This document shows positions 50,405 to 59,430 of a stretch of DNA of 64,000 bases, in pieces. The stretch is from NCBI GenBank assembly GCA_030429205.1, contig JAUICZ010000004.1, positions 1 to 64,000 on the forward strand, in the 5' to 3' direction. Position 1 is the first letter of the stretch. Every line of letters starts with the position of its first letter. Both the position numbers and the translations under genes were made by a program. The stretch comes from Bacteroidia bacterium. Its GTDB lineage: Bacteria; Bacteroidota; Bacteroidia; Chitinophagales; Chitinophagaceae. Below the pieces are notes generated by a model. The model did no database searches and was not told the DNA's origin. It was given only the letters and a program-made list of their open reading frames with translations.

Positions 50405-52663
50405 TTATTTTAGTATGCTTACTGGTAGCACTGTTTTTGTATCACCAAATTTCACAATGCAGTAATACATTCCGGATGGGATATTATTTAACCCAATTGT
50501 ACCTGTAACATCTTTTGCATTAAATGTTTTTTGTGCAATTTGTTGCCCTGTTATTGATATTAGTTTTACCTCAACATTACCCTCATTAACTGTACCATCC
50601 CAGTTTATGTGCAAAGTATTCTTCGCAGGGTTAGGGTAAATCGTAACATCTGCATTGTTTGCAATTACATTACCTACTGTAACAGGAAAATCTTGTCTGT
50701 AGTAAGTTAATCCTCCCAGAGTGTTACCAATAATAGCTTCATGTAGATCCTTTGCATCATTATCCAAGTTTGCAAATGCAGGTGTTGCTCTCGACTTTAC
50801 ATCTATATATGAGTAATTACTATCCAACATTACAGCCTGCGTAGCGCCATTCTTAAAACTGTCGTAGCGGTATATTTGCCCCCACTCTGTACCAATAACC
50901 AAATAATCCTTATTGGTGTTATCCATAGTACCTATATATGGTGCTGTATATACATAAGGGTGATTTGTTTTAACAATCTTAATGCCTGCTAAATTTTGAC
51001 TGGTTTCTTTCAAACCCACAAACCCCGAAATATTACCGTAGTTATTGAAGTAATACAAATCTCCGGCTTGGTTACCGGAAACAAGGTCATTCTTACCGTC
51101 ACCATCAATGTCATAGATACATGGTGTTGCATAATCACCAACATCTAAAACCTTATTACCATTCGCTACATCTATAATTGTATCAATAGTCAATTGCCAG
51201 ATCGGTGTATCAGCAGGTGTTGCTGCCATGTTTTTAAAAAACGCGAAGGTTCCGTCACTTCTACCTATAACCAAATCATCCAATGTATCGTTGTCCAAGT
51301 CTCCAATTGCCAATGCTGTACCTACAAAACCTTGTGTGCCTAGGTTTAAAAAATCATCGGTGATTAATTTAAATGCTACCCCTTGAGAAGATTCTGCACT
51401 ACGGTAATATGATATTCTACTTTTTAGCGTCCCTGTCTGGTCATCGTAATATCCATCAGACCCTACAAGTATATCTTTTTTACCATCTCGGTTAAAGTCA
51501 TACAAGACGGGGTACGAAGCACTACCCAAATCTATCATATCCTCAATAAGATATGTATTTGTGCGATAGACAAAATTGGGCTTTTGCCCGGCAGGTGCAG
51601 TATTTTCATAAAAGCTGGCACTATGGTAGTTCTCTGTATTCTGATCAAACGGAGAGAACAATAAGTCTAAATCGTTATCTCTATCTACATCTAAAGCAAA
51701 TGCAGCAGGATAAATCGGCATATACATAGCATGTCCATTTGAAGACCAAATAGTATCCTCTGCTATTGCAGAATCTATGGTATTAAAATCCCTTCTACCA
51801 TTGTAAAAAAACTGAATATCAGAGAACGACTCATTTCCGTTAAAGTGATCCAAATCTCCATCCAGGTCAATATCAATTAAACAAAGCGTATTACTGCCAT
51901 GTGTTGTTTTACCCTGACCTCTGTCACAACCTTTACATGTTGTACCCCAATCACTACATTGATATGCCAGCACTTGTTGTCTTTCATAATTCTGAAGTGT
52001 TTTACCCCAGCACATATCTTCAACACAAATTTTTATACTATCATTAGGTAGGTTATTTTCCTTTTGGCAATTTTTGTAGTAAGTAATTGTAGAACCAAAT
52101 ACATCGTATGCTATAAAATCTATATCGCCATCACCATCTATATCAGCAGCACCAGGTATACTAGACGGGGCTACATATGCATTAATATTACCAGAACCCT
52201 GTAAGAAGTATTCAAGATCTTTGTAGTACTTAAACTTCAAACTCCCTGAACTATAATACCCATGATACACGCCTATACCTTTATTATTTCTGTGTATCAG
52301 ATCTTCAATATTATCTCCATTGAAGTCTATTAATTTCAGATATCCTCTTAGCTGCGGAAAGTTTGCCTCATAAGACACGTCGTACTTAAACACCCCACCG
52401 CCTATCGAAATGAATGTTTTTACACCTACGTAATCTTCATAAACAACCAGGTCTTTTTTACCGTCCATATTCAGGTCGGCCATTGCAAATTGAGGATGAT
52501 TTAAGCCTCCGGCCCATGCAAGTGCTTTAGGCTGATTATTCAAATCTAAAACGGTTGCATCGTTATAAGGACGAAATACATCTCCCTGAAACTGTGCAAA
52601 AGAGTTAGTACTAACTAAAGAAAATAAGAATGCTAAAAATCCCAAAAAACTGTACCTGTTCAT
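50405..52663 (-). CDS. FG-GAP/VCBS repeat protein secreted by T9SS (paralogue 1)
   Basis: A 752-residue protein with signal peptide, at least eight FG-GAP calcium loops (DLNMDGKKDLV, DIDGDGDIDF, DVDRDNDLDLL, DIDGDGKNDL) and a C-terminal T9SS sorting domain (VTIYPNPAKNTLHINW ... GMYYCIVKF). It is clearly paralogous to the next gene: matching segments include DMIDLGSASYPVLYDFNRDGKKD against DMIDVGKASYPVFYDYDKDGKKD. A near-consensus box TATCTTTA lies at 52693-52700 on the minus strand. The pair probably arose by local duplication and is cotranscribed. Confidence 0.92.
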   Translation of the reverse strand: MNRYSFLGFLAFLFSLVSTNSFAQFQGDVFRPYNDATVLDLNNQPKALAWAGGLNHPQFAMADLNMDGKKDLVVYEDYVGVKTFISIGGGVFKYDVSYEANFPQLRGYLKLIDFNGDNIEDLIHRNNKGIGVYHGYYSSGSLKFKYYKDLEYFLQGSGNINAYVAPSSIPGAADIDGDGDIDFIAYDVFGSTITYYKNCQKENNLPNDSIKICVEDMCWGKTLQNYERQQVLAYQCSDWGTTCKGCDRGQGKTTHGSNTLCLIDIDLDGDLDHFNGNESFSDIQFFYNGRRDFNTIDSAIAEDTIWSSNGHAMYMPIYPAAFALDVDRDNDLDLLFSPFDQNTENYHSASFYENTAPAGQKPNFVYRTNTYLIEDMIDLGSASYPVLYDFNRDGKKDILVGSDGYYDDQTGTLKSRISYYRSAESSQGVAFKLITDDFLNLGTQGFVGTALAIGDLDNDTLDDLVIGRSDGTFAFFKNMAATPADTPIWQLTIDTIIDVANGNKVLDVGDYATPCIYDIDGDGKNDLVSGNQAGDLYYFNNYGNISGFVGLKETSQNLAGIKIVKTNHPYVYTAPYIGTMDNTNKDYLVIGTEWGQIYRYDSFKNGATQAVMLDSNYSYIDVKSRATPAFANLDNDAKDLHEAIIGNTLGGLTYYRQDFPVTVGNVIANNADVTIYPNPAKNTLHINWDGTVNEGNVEVKLISITGQQIAQKTFNAKDVTGTIGLNNIPSGMYYCIVKFGDTKTVLPVSILK

Positions 52664-52760
52664 ATCTATATTGTTAAAGACCTGATGAATATTAAAGATA
52701 CGTATATTATACTGAAATACTTGTAATACAGGCCTTTAAGTAATAGACGGCTAGTTTTTA

Positions 52761-53588
52761 TTAATCGTTGGTTTCATACCTCTTAATTGGGGAGTTAGGC
52801 TCATTTAAGAAGTGCTTATAAACACGTTTATCTACAAACCCCGGCAGAAACTTATTAACAAAAACAGTCATCTTACCAATTAAGGTCATGATTATGGTAC
52901 GTTTTTTACGTTCTATAGCATCCAGAATAATATTGGCACACTCTTCAGCAGACATTAAGCTCTTTTCATCTAAAGGTGTCTCCCCTTGTATACTTCCATC
53001 GGATGATCGTGCAACATTTCTGATGTTTGAAGCTGTAAAACCGGGACTTACCCACATAACGTGCACCCCCAATGGTAACATTTCGGTTCTTAGAGACTCC
53101 AAAAAACCTTGTAACGCAAACTTTGAGGCGCAATAACCTGTACGCGCAGGCAGACCTTTATATCCGGCAATAGAAGAAACGCCTACTATGATCCCTTTAT
53201 TTTTAATGATAGTCTTTTGAGCATGCTTGGTACAGTTAACGGCACCAAAAAAGTTCACCTCCATCAACTCTCTTAAAACAGAAACTTGAGTATCCTCAAA
53301 TAGCCCGCGCATACTAATGCCGGCGTTATTGATCAAAACATCTATTCGTCCCCATCTTTCTTCTACCGCCTCCACAAAGCTTTTACATGCTGCTTCGTCT
53401 GTAACGTCTACCTGAGCCAGTAACTTTTGTTCTTCATCTACATCAATAAACTTCTCCTTGAGTTTTTCAATATTCCTGGCACATAACGCTACCATTCCAC
53501 CCCTTTTTACTATTTCGTGTCCGAGTGCACAACCGATACCCGATGAGCCACCGGTCACCAGTACTACCTTACCTTTTAATAAATACAT
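52761..53588 (-). CDS. Short-chain dehydrogenase/reductase
   Basis: A 275-residue SDR. The NAD(P) motif VTGGSSGIGCALGHEI is at the N-terminus, INNAGISMRG is the NNAG motif, VSSIAGYKGLPARTGYCASKFAL carries the catalytic Ser and Y-x-x-x-K and GVHVMWVSPGFTASN follows. The C-terminus has a hydrophobic, basic segment (KKRTIIMTLIGKMTVFVNKFLPGFVDKRVYKHFL) that may dock on a membrane. The substrate is unknown. Confidence 0.92.
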   Translation of the reverse strand: MYLLKGKVVLVTGGSSGIGCALGHEIVKRGGMVALCARNIEKLKEKFIDVDEEQKLLAQVDVTDEAACKSFVEAVEERWGRIDVLINNAGISMRGLFEDTQVSVLRELMEVNFFGAVNCTKHAQKTIIKNKGIIVGVSSIAGYKGLPARTGYCASKFALQGFLESLRTEMLPLGVHVMWVSPGFTASNIRNVARSSDGSIQGETPLDEKSLMSAEECANIILDAIERKKRTIIMTLIGKMTVFVNKFLPGFVDKRVYKHFLNEPNSPIKRYETND

Positions 53589-53605
53589 ATTCGCAGATCT
53601 GACGA

Positions 53606-53613
53606 CAAAAATA
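53606..53613 (-). promoter_or_regulatory. -7 box for the SDR gene
   Basis: TATTTTTG on the minus strand fully matches TAnnTTTG. Predicted start near 53602, leader about 14 nt. Confidence 0.6.
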
Positions 53614-53856
53614 ATTTATATATACAATTACTGATAATCAACATTCATTTTGGCTAAAAAAAAAGATATGCACAAAAGGTTAATAAAAACAAATTCAACA
53701 TCGTCACATCTGGTTTTGAATATCGTTATTTTCACTAAAGCGAATGCTACAGTATGATGACAAACAGAGGTTTGATTTATTGATTAGTTAACACTAATGC
53801 ATCCTCCATTTCAGTATATTGTACAATAAGTTAACCCATAAAAAAGGAGAAGACCA

Positions 53857-54879
53857 TTGACAGAAGCCATCATTAGCCTCGAAACAGTTAACCCCATTGA
53901 GTTTTTCGGGGTCAATAACAGTAAGTTCGATATTCTTAAACAGAAGTTTCCATTACTGAAAATTCTTTCCCGAGGTAGCCAAATAAAGCTTGCGGGACAA
54001 CCTGAAGAAGTTGCCAATGCTCAACTGAAGATCAGTCAGGTCATTAAATATCTGGAGCGTAACGGACATTTGTCTGAAAACTATTTTGCCGATATTCTGG
54101 GAGATGATAACGACAAAAGCTTTTTACACGAAGAAAAGTCCGGCAATGATATTATTGTGTTTGGGCCAAACGGGCGAGTGATAAGAGCCAAAACACAAAA
54201 CCAAAAACTATTAGCCAACGTTTCAGAGAAGAACGATGTGATATTTGCAGTTGGCCCTGCGGGTACGGGTAAAACATATACAGCCGTAGCACTTGCTGTG
54301 CGTGCACTAAAAAACAAGGCCGTACGCAAGATCATCTTAACCCGCCCTGCTGTTGAAGCGGGAGAAAGCTTAGGTTTTTTGCCGGGAGATCTGAAAGACA
54401 AAATTGACCCGTACTTACGTCCTCTATACGATGCACTAGATGACATGATCCCGTCTGACAAGCTTAACTACTATATGGCCAACCGTATAATAGAAATAGC
54501 TCCTTTGGCTTACATGCGTGGTCGTACTTTAGACAATGCCTTTATCATACTTGATGAGGCACAAAATGCAACAGATCTTCAGCTGAAGATGTTCTTAACT
54601 CGTATTGGGGCATCTGCAAAAGCTATCATAACAGGTGATTTGACGCAGGTAGACCTTCCCAAAAATCAAAAATCAGGGTTGGTAAAAGCTACACGCATTT
54701 TATCCCAAATAGAAGGTATTGCATACATACAGCTGGACGAAGCCGATGTCGTCCGTCATAGATTAGTAAAAAACATTATTCGTGCATACGACAAAGATCA
54801 GGAACGTGAAGAAGCTAAGGAAAAAGAAAACAAAGAGCGGTTCAAAAAACTAAAAGAACAAAGAGAAGCAGAACAATAG
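53857..54879 (+). CDS. phoH: PhoH family ATPase
   Basis: A 340-residue protein with an N-terminal KH-like region (LETVNPIEFFGVNNSKFD) and a PhoH ATPase domain: Walker A FAVGPAGTGKTYTAV, KIILTRPAVEAGESLGFLPGDL, Walker B FIILDEAQNATDLQLKMFLTRIG and TGDLTQVDLP. A basic-acidic coiled tail follows. PhoH-like proteins are linked to RNA metabolism and ribosome function. The start is TTG at 53857, with AAGGAG 9 nt upstream, a rare clear Shine-Dalgarno for this window. No in-frame ATG exists upstream. Confidence 0.93.
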   Translation: MTEAIISLETVNPIEFFGVNNSKFDILKQKFPLLKILSRGSQIKLAGQPEEVANAQLKISQVIKYLERNGHLSENYFADILGDDNDKSFLHEEKSGNDIIVFGPNGRVIRAKTQNQKLLANVSEKNDVIFAVGPAGTGKTYTAVALAVRALKNKAVRKIILTRPAVEAGESLGFLPGDLKDKIDPYLRPLYDALDDMIPSDKLNYYMANRIIEIAPLAYMRGRTLDNAFIILDEAQNATDLQLKMFLTRIGASAKAIITGDLTQVDLPKNQKSGLVKATRILSQIEGIAYIQLDEADVVRHRLVKNIIRAYDKDQEREEAKEKENKERFKKLKEQREAEQ

Positions 54880-54880
54880 T

Positions 54881-54906
54881 AAAAGCAGCCATAAGGCTGC
54901 TTTTTT
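54881..54906 (+). terminator. Intrinsic terminator of phoH
   Basis: AAAAGCAGCC (54881-54890), loop ATAA and GGCTGCTTTT (54895-54904) followed by T-rich DNA. Confidence 0.9.
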
Positions 54907-54936
54907 ATTTACATACCAAAGCCTAACTTGCACGCA

Positions 54937-55425
54937 ATGAACGAGGTGAACAAACAATCGAGAATTTTAAGGATATCCCGCCATCATAATAGACGTGCAA
55001 AACTCAAAAAAGCAAATACAAAACCCCGTGCACAAGCTATTTTAGATAGAGATGAAATAGACATAGCTTTAATAGATCTGGTATTGAAATCTTTATATCA
55101 TAATTCTCATATAGACGTTTTGCATGTAGAAAATGATATATACAAGAATGCAAATGTGGAAGTACCGTATGTGGAGGCAGAAAGGCTTTGGGAAGTAATG
55201 CTCAGTAGCGGATTAGTAAACCCTGTAGCGGGTTTTGGCAATGCGGGTAAACTTAAGTTATCCAGATCCGGGTATCAACTGATGGCTCAATATGGTGGCT
55301 ATGCTGAATATATATCGACAATAAAAGCCAAAAACAACAATCAACCAGTTGCTGCAGCTCCTGAAACGAAAGAGGAAAGTGACACAGACTGCCAGGAGCT
55401 TACAGAAACTGACGATATTGAATAG
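54937..55425 (+). CDS. Hypothetical cytoplasmic protein, possible winged-helix
   Basis: A 162-residue protein with a basic N-terminus (SRHHNRRAKLKKANTK), a central domain with DEIDIALIDLVLKSLYHNSHIDV and AERLWEVMLSSGLVNPV...KLKLSRSGYQLMAQYGGYAEYI that resembles a winged-helix arrangement, and an acidic, disordered tail (EESDTDC). No family is recognised. A weak box TAACTTGC lies at 54924-54931. The following gene starts 31 bp later with its own promoter. Confidence 0.6.
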   Translation: MNEVNKQSRILRISRHHNRRAKLKKANTKPRAQAILDRDEIDIALIDLVLKSLYHNSHIDVLHVENDIYKNANVEVPYVEAERLWEVMLSSGLVNPVAGFGNAGKLKLSRSGYQLMAQYGGYAEYISTIKAKNNNQPVAAAPETKEESDTDCQELTETDDIE

Positions 55426-55444
55426 TATTCACACTGTTTTAATT

Positions 55445-55452
55445 TATTTTTG
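55445..55452 (+). promoter_or_regulatory. -7 box directly before the TolC-like gene
   Basis: TATTTTTG fully matches TAnnTTTG. The predicted start is 55456, one base before the ATG. Confidence 0.55.
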
Positions 55453-55456
55453 TAGC

Positions 55457-56905
55457 ATGATGCGCCTTTCCAGAGTTTTTTCACTCTTGCTGTTAATGTT
55501 TATCTCTACATCTGTGCTTGCTCAGCAAGACAATGAGTGGACCTTACAAAGGGCTGTACAATATGCATTGGATAACAACATCAGCATCAAGCAAAGTGAG
55601 TTAAACCAACGTTTAGCAAAGCTTACTTTACAACAAAGCAAGTGGGGGCAGCTACCAAACGTAAACGTATCTACAGGATATGGACGCAGTTTCGGTCGCT
55701 CGGTAGACCCTACAACTAACCAGTTTGTTGAAGGAACAAGCAGTTATGATTACATGAGCCTTAGTGGTAATGCAGACGTACTGCTTTTCGGTTGGTTCCA
55801 GGTTCGTAACAGAATAACTCAAAACAAACTTAATTACGAAGCTGCCGGTAAAGATTTAGAGCAGCTTAAAAACGATGTTTCTTTAAACGTAGCAACAGGA
55901 TACCTGAGAGCGTTACTGGCTAAAGAACAGGTAAAAATAAACGAACAACAAGTAAGCCTTTCAGAAGCACAGCTAAAACAAACACAGAAATTTACTGATG
56001 CAGGGCGCTTACCTGAACTAAATGTTGCACAACTGGAAGCACAACTGGCCAGCGACAGTGCCAACCTTATTACAGCTATAACAGAATATAATGCTGCAAT
56101 ACTGGATATGAAGGCATTACTAAACTTGTCTTTCGAGACACCTTTTGAAGTATATCTTCCTGAGGTATCTGCAGAAAAATACTTTTCAAGCGCCTTAGTA
56201 ACTCCTGAAGTGGTATACGCCGCTGCAAGAAGAAATATGGCATCTGTGTATAGTAGCGAGCTAAAATATAAAGCTGCAAAAAAAGGGTATGCAGCATCTA
56301 AAGGTGCATTATTACCACAGTTTGTATTAAACGGACAAGCAGGTACAAACTACTCCACACTAAACAAAGACTTTACTGTAACCGGAATAACAAACTCCCC
56401 TATTGCAGGCTCTTTTGCAGCAAATAGTGCGGACACATTGCAGCTATATCAATCATCGCCGATATTCACTACAGATACTCGCCCGCTAGGCAAACAGCTG
56501 GATAATAACTTCAGGCAGTCTATTTCCTTAGGTGTTAACATACCAATATTCCGAGGGCTGCAACAACAAACCGCAGTAAGACAGGCAAAAATAAATATGC
56601 TCATTCAAGAGTTAAATGTGACTCAGGCAGAAATCACACTCAAACAACAAGTGTATAAAGCTCATAACGATGCAAAAAATGCGCTGCAGAAATACTATGC
56701 TGCACTCAGGTCGGCAAATGCAGGAAAGCGTGCCTACGATTTTGCACAAAAAAGAAATGAGTTAGGGCTTACCAACACAGTTGAATACCTAGTAACACAA
56801 AACAACTATGCCGCAGCAGCAGGCAATCTTGCTATAGCCAAATACGACCTTATCTTTAAACTGAAAGTCATTGACTATTATTTGGGTAAAGAATTAAAAC
56901 TATAA
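55457..56905 (+). CDS. TolC family outer-membrane efflux protein
   Basis: A 482-residue protein with signal peptide MMRLSRVFSLLLLMFISTSVLAQ. The two OEP repeats give long helices with WTLQRAVQYALDNNISIKQSELNQRLAKL and RAQA-like helical segments, with the conserved QLPNVNVSTGYG and G(R)FGRS start of the barrel strand, and the second repeat from FRQSISLGVNIPIFRGLQQQTAVRQAK. It should be the outer-membrane channel of an efflux or type I system; no partner pump is adjacent. It leads suhB and thiL with 5-bp gaps. Confidence 0.93.
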   Translation: MMRLSRVFSLLLLMFISTSVLAQQDNEWTLQRAVQYALDNNISIKQSELNQRLAKLTLQQSKWGQLPNVNVSTGYGRSFGRSVDPTTNQFVEGTSSYDYMSLSGNADVLLFGWFQVRNRITQNKLNYEAAGKDLEQLKNDVSLNVATGYLRALLAKEQVKINEQQVSLSEAQLKQTQKFTDAGRLPELNVAQLEAQLASDSANLITAITEYNAAILDMKALLNLSFETPFEVYLPEVSAEKYFSSALVTPEVVYAAARRNMASVYSSELKYKAAKKGYAASKGALLPQFVLNGQAGTNYSTLNKDFTVTGITNSPIAGSFAANSADTLQLYQSSPIFTTDTRPLGKQLDNNFRQSISLGVNIPIFRGLQQQTAVRQAKINMLIQELNVTQAEITLKQQVYKAHNDAKNALQKYYAALRSANAGKRAYDFAQKRNELGLTNTVEYLVTQNNYAAAAGNLAIAKYDLIFKLKVIDYYLGKELKL

Positions 56906-56910
56906 CCTGC

Positions 56911-57690
56911 ATGGACGAACTAAAAAGGGTTTTATTAGAAGCAGCAAAGGCGGGTGGCGCTATTATTAAAGAGTACTTTCAAGGTAGCTTTAAAGTTGAT
57001 AACAAAACCAGTATAAACGATCTTGTTACAGACGTAGATAAACATTCTGAAAAAGTAATTATTGATACAATAAAAAACACCTACCCGGAGCATAGTATCA
57101 TTAGCGAAGAAGTAGGAGAACTGATACAGGACTCTGATTACAACTGGATAATTGACCCTATTGACGGCACAGTAAACTTTGCTCATGGCATACCTATATG
57201 CTGTGTTAGCATTGGCTTAAAATATAAAGAAGACTTGTTATTGGGCGCAGTATACAACCCGATAATGAACGAACTATTCTTCGCAGAAAAAGGCAAAGGA
57301 GCAACCCTGAATGGTGAAAAGATCACCGTATCAGAGAAAAGTGAATTCAAAAAAGCATGTCTTGTTACCGGCTTCCCTTACAAGTGGCCTAAAACATATG
57401 AGCACCCAATCAAAGTATTTGAACGCTTTATTATGGAAGGCTTACCTGTACGCAGACTTGGTTCTGCCGCAATAGACTTGTGTTGGGTGGCATGTGGCCG
57501 TTTCGACGGTTTTTGGGAGTATAACCTTAACCCATGGGACGTTGCAGCAGGATACCTTATCGTGCAAGAAGCCGGGGGTATCATTACCAATTTCGACGGT
57601 GAACCATACGACGTAGATGATAAAGAAACTTTAGCCACAAACGGTGTGATACACAACGACATGCTAAAGTTGATACGCAGTAATATTTAA
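56911..57690 (+). CDS. suhB: Inositol-1-monophosphatase family protein
   Basis: A 259-residue Mg-dependent phosphatase. SEEVGELIQ, WIIDPIDGTVNFAHGIPICCVSIG (metal-binding D-P-I-D-G-T) and the C-terminal WDVAAGYLIVQEAGGIITNFDGE are family motifs. It dephosphorylates inositol or related monophosphates; SuhB-like proteins can also act in rRNA transcription. It lies in a tight run with tolC-like and thiL genes. Confidence 0.93.
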   Translation: MDELKRVLLEAAKAGGAIIKEYFQGSFKVDNKTSINDLVTDVDKHSEKVIIDTIKNTYPEHSIISEEVGELIQDSDYNWIIDPIDGTVNFAHGIPICCVSIGLKYKEDLLLGAVYNPIMNELFFAEKGKGATLNGEKITVSEKSEFKKACLVTGFPYKWPKTYEHPIKVFERFIMEGLPVRRLGSAAIDLCWVACGRFDGFWEYNLNPWDVAAGYLIVQEAGGIITNFDGEPYDVDDKETLATNGVIHNDMLKLIRSNI

Positions 57691-57695
57691 TAATT

Positions 57696-58739
57696 ATGAG
57701 TGAAGAAAGAACTGAGATTTCTAAACTTGGAGAGTTTGGACTCATTGACTATTTGACTAGAAATAATGACACCAAAAGAGCAGGTACCCTATTAAGTGTA
57801 GGAGATGACGGCGCTGTAATTGACCAGTTTGGCAAACAAACAGTCATAAGCACAGACATGTTAGTAGAGGGTATCCACTTCGACCTGATGTATACTCCCC
57901 TAAAACATCTTGGTTATAAATCTGTAGTTGTCAACCTGTCTGACATATATGCGATGATGGCTACCCCTACACACATCACATTGAACATAGCAATATCAAA
58001 TAGGTTTTCGGTAGAGTCGCTTGACGAATTTTACGAAGGTGTATATGCTGCTTGTGAGCGTTATAATGTAGACCTTGTAGGTGGCGATACTACCAGCTCT
58101 AACAAAGGGTTAATTATTAGCATTACTGCAGTTGGTGAGGTTACACCTGACAAGTTTGTAACCCGTTCCGGTGCAAATGATGGCGATTTGGTATGTGTTA
58201 CGGGAACTTTAGGTGCTGCATACCTGGGCTTACAATTACTGGAAAGAGAAAAAAGAATATATCTGGAAAACCCGGGAGTACAGCCCGATTTACAGCAGAA
58301 TACTCATTGCGTAGGTAAAATTCTTAAGCCCGAAGCCAGACAAGACATGGTAGAGTGGCTGGAAGAGAAAGAAGTAACACCTACTTCTATGATAGATATT
58401 AGCGATGGCTTAAGCTCTGAACTAATTCACCTTTGCAATAAGAGCCAAACAGGGTGCGTTTTGTACGAAGATAAAATACCGGTACATGATGACGCCAGAA
58501 ACCTGGCCTATGAGTTTAAAATAGACCCTACAATGTGTGCACTGAACGGAGGGGAAGATTATGAGCTGTTATTTACCGTAAAACAAGAAGACCATGAGAA
58601 AATAGCCCATAATAGCAGTATATACATTGTTGGTTATATGACTAAAGAAGAAGATGGCAGAAAGTTGAAAACAAAAGGTGGTAACATCCATGATTTACAG
58701 GCACAAGGGTGGAACGCAACATCAAACGAAAAAAACTGA
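57696..58739 (+). CDS. thiL: Thiamine-monophosphate kinase
   Basis: A 347-residue ThiL that phosphorylates TMP to thiamine pyrophosphate. LSVGDDGAVID and STDMLVEGIHFDLMYTPLKHLGYKSVVVNLSDIYAM are the canonical N-terminal metal/substrate blocks, VDLVGGDTTSS and MIDISDGLSSELIHLC follow, and LNGGEDYELLFTV is the C-terminal motif. The length fits. It supplies cofactor for pdhA among others. The next gene has a near-consensus box of its own. Confidence 0.95.
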   Translation: MSEERTEISKLGEFGLIDYLTRNNDTKRAGTLLSVGDDGAVIDQFGKQTVISTDMLVEGIHFDLMYTPLKHLGYKSVVVNLSDIYAMMATPTHITLNIAISNRFSVESLDEFYEGVYAACERYNVDLVGGDTTSSNKGLIISITAVGEVTPDKFVTRSGANDGDLVCVTGTLGAAYLGLQLLEREKRIYLENPGVQPDLQQNTHCVGKILKPEARQDMVEWLEEKEVTPTSMIDISDGLSSELIHLCNKSQTGCVLYEDKIPVHDDARNLAYEFKIDPTMCALNGGEDYELLFTVKQEDHEKIAHNSSIYIVGYMTKEEDGRKLKTKGGNIHDLQAQGWNATSNEKN

Positions 58740-58798
58740 TCTCAAGTACATTAAGTCAAGATTTTTTGTATTTTGGCGTAAATAACTATTAGTCAAGT

Positions 58799-59296
58799 AT
58801 GAAGTTTTGGAAACATTCCTTAATTGCAGCATGCACTTTTTTGAGTCTTGCAACAGTTGTAACCTATACGTCTTGTGTACAAGACAGCTGTAAAGCACTT
58901 AAATGCCGTAACGGAGGTACATGTGCTGATGAATTTTGTCGTTGTCCCGTTGGTTGGGAAGGTACGCAGTGTGAAAATGCTACCCGAAACAAATTTACCG
59001 GTCGTTACGATGGTATTACCCAAGTTAATGGAGAACCAAGTTTTCAGGACTCTGCCTTAGTAGACAACCTGCCTTTCTCAACAACAGGTGTACGTATCAA
59101 TATCTTCTCTAGAACAAACAGTCATGAGTTTATTGGGAATGTAAACGAAACTGATGCTTTTGAAGTAGTGGATAATGGAAAAACATTATTATTCACACGC
59201 ATTGGCAATGAGCGTATAGAAATATCAATTGAAGAGACTGTTGACGGTAAAAAATCAATTACTAACTTTCAGGGAACAAGAAGACCACGTAATTAA
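58799..59296 (+). CDS. EGF-like domain lipoprotein
   Basis: A 165-residue lipoprotein (lipobox YTSC near residue 26). Six Cys follow in an EGF-like arrangement: CKALKCRNGGTCADEFCRCPVGWEGTQC, with CxCxxGWxGxxC visible in the second half. A beta-rich domain completes the chain. EGF-like modules are uncommon in bacteria outside Bacteroidota. The role is unknown. A near-consensus box TATTTTGG lies at 58769-58776 and the gene ends at a strong terminator. Confidence 0.85.
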   Translation: MKFWKHSLIAACTFLSLATVVTYTSCVQDSCKALKCRNGGTCADEFCRCPVGWEGTQCENATRNKFTGRYDGITQVNGEPSFQDSALVDNLPFSTTGVRINIFSRTNSHEFIGNVNETDAFEVVDNGKTLLFTRIGNERIEISIEETVDGKKSITNFQGTRRPRN

Positions 59297-59316
59297 TCTC
59301 ATTCTATAAAATATTC

Positions 59317-59343
59317 AAATCCCGCTTCAGGCGGGATTTTTTT
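59317..59343 (+). terminator. Intrinsic terminator of the EGF-like lipoprotein gene
   Basis: AAATCCCGC (59317-59325) and GCGGGATTT (59331-59339) pair across a 5-nt loop, followed by seven T. Confidence 0.9.
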
Positions 59344-59405
59344 ATGACATAACATTCGCCTTACACCCGTTTATATCCAACCTAATGCTGTAATATTGTG
59401 TCTTA

Positions 59406-59421
59406 TTTGGTACATACCAAA
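59406..59421. promoter_or_regulatory. Inverted repeat upstream of the T9SS protein gene
   Basis: TTTGGTA (59406-59412), CA, TACCAAA (59415-59421) is a 7-bp perfect dyad ending 9 nt before the ATG. A possible operator or translational element. Confidence 0.35.
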
Positions 59422-59430
59422 AATACTTAA

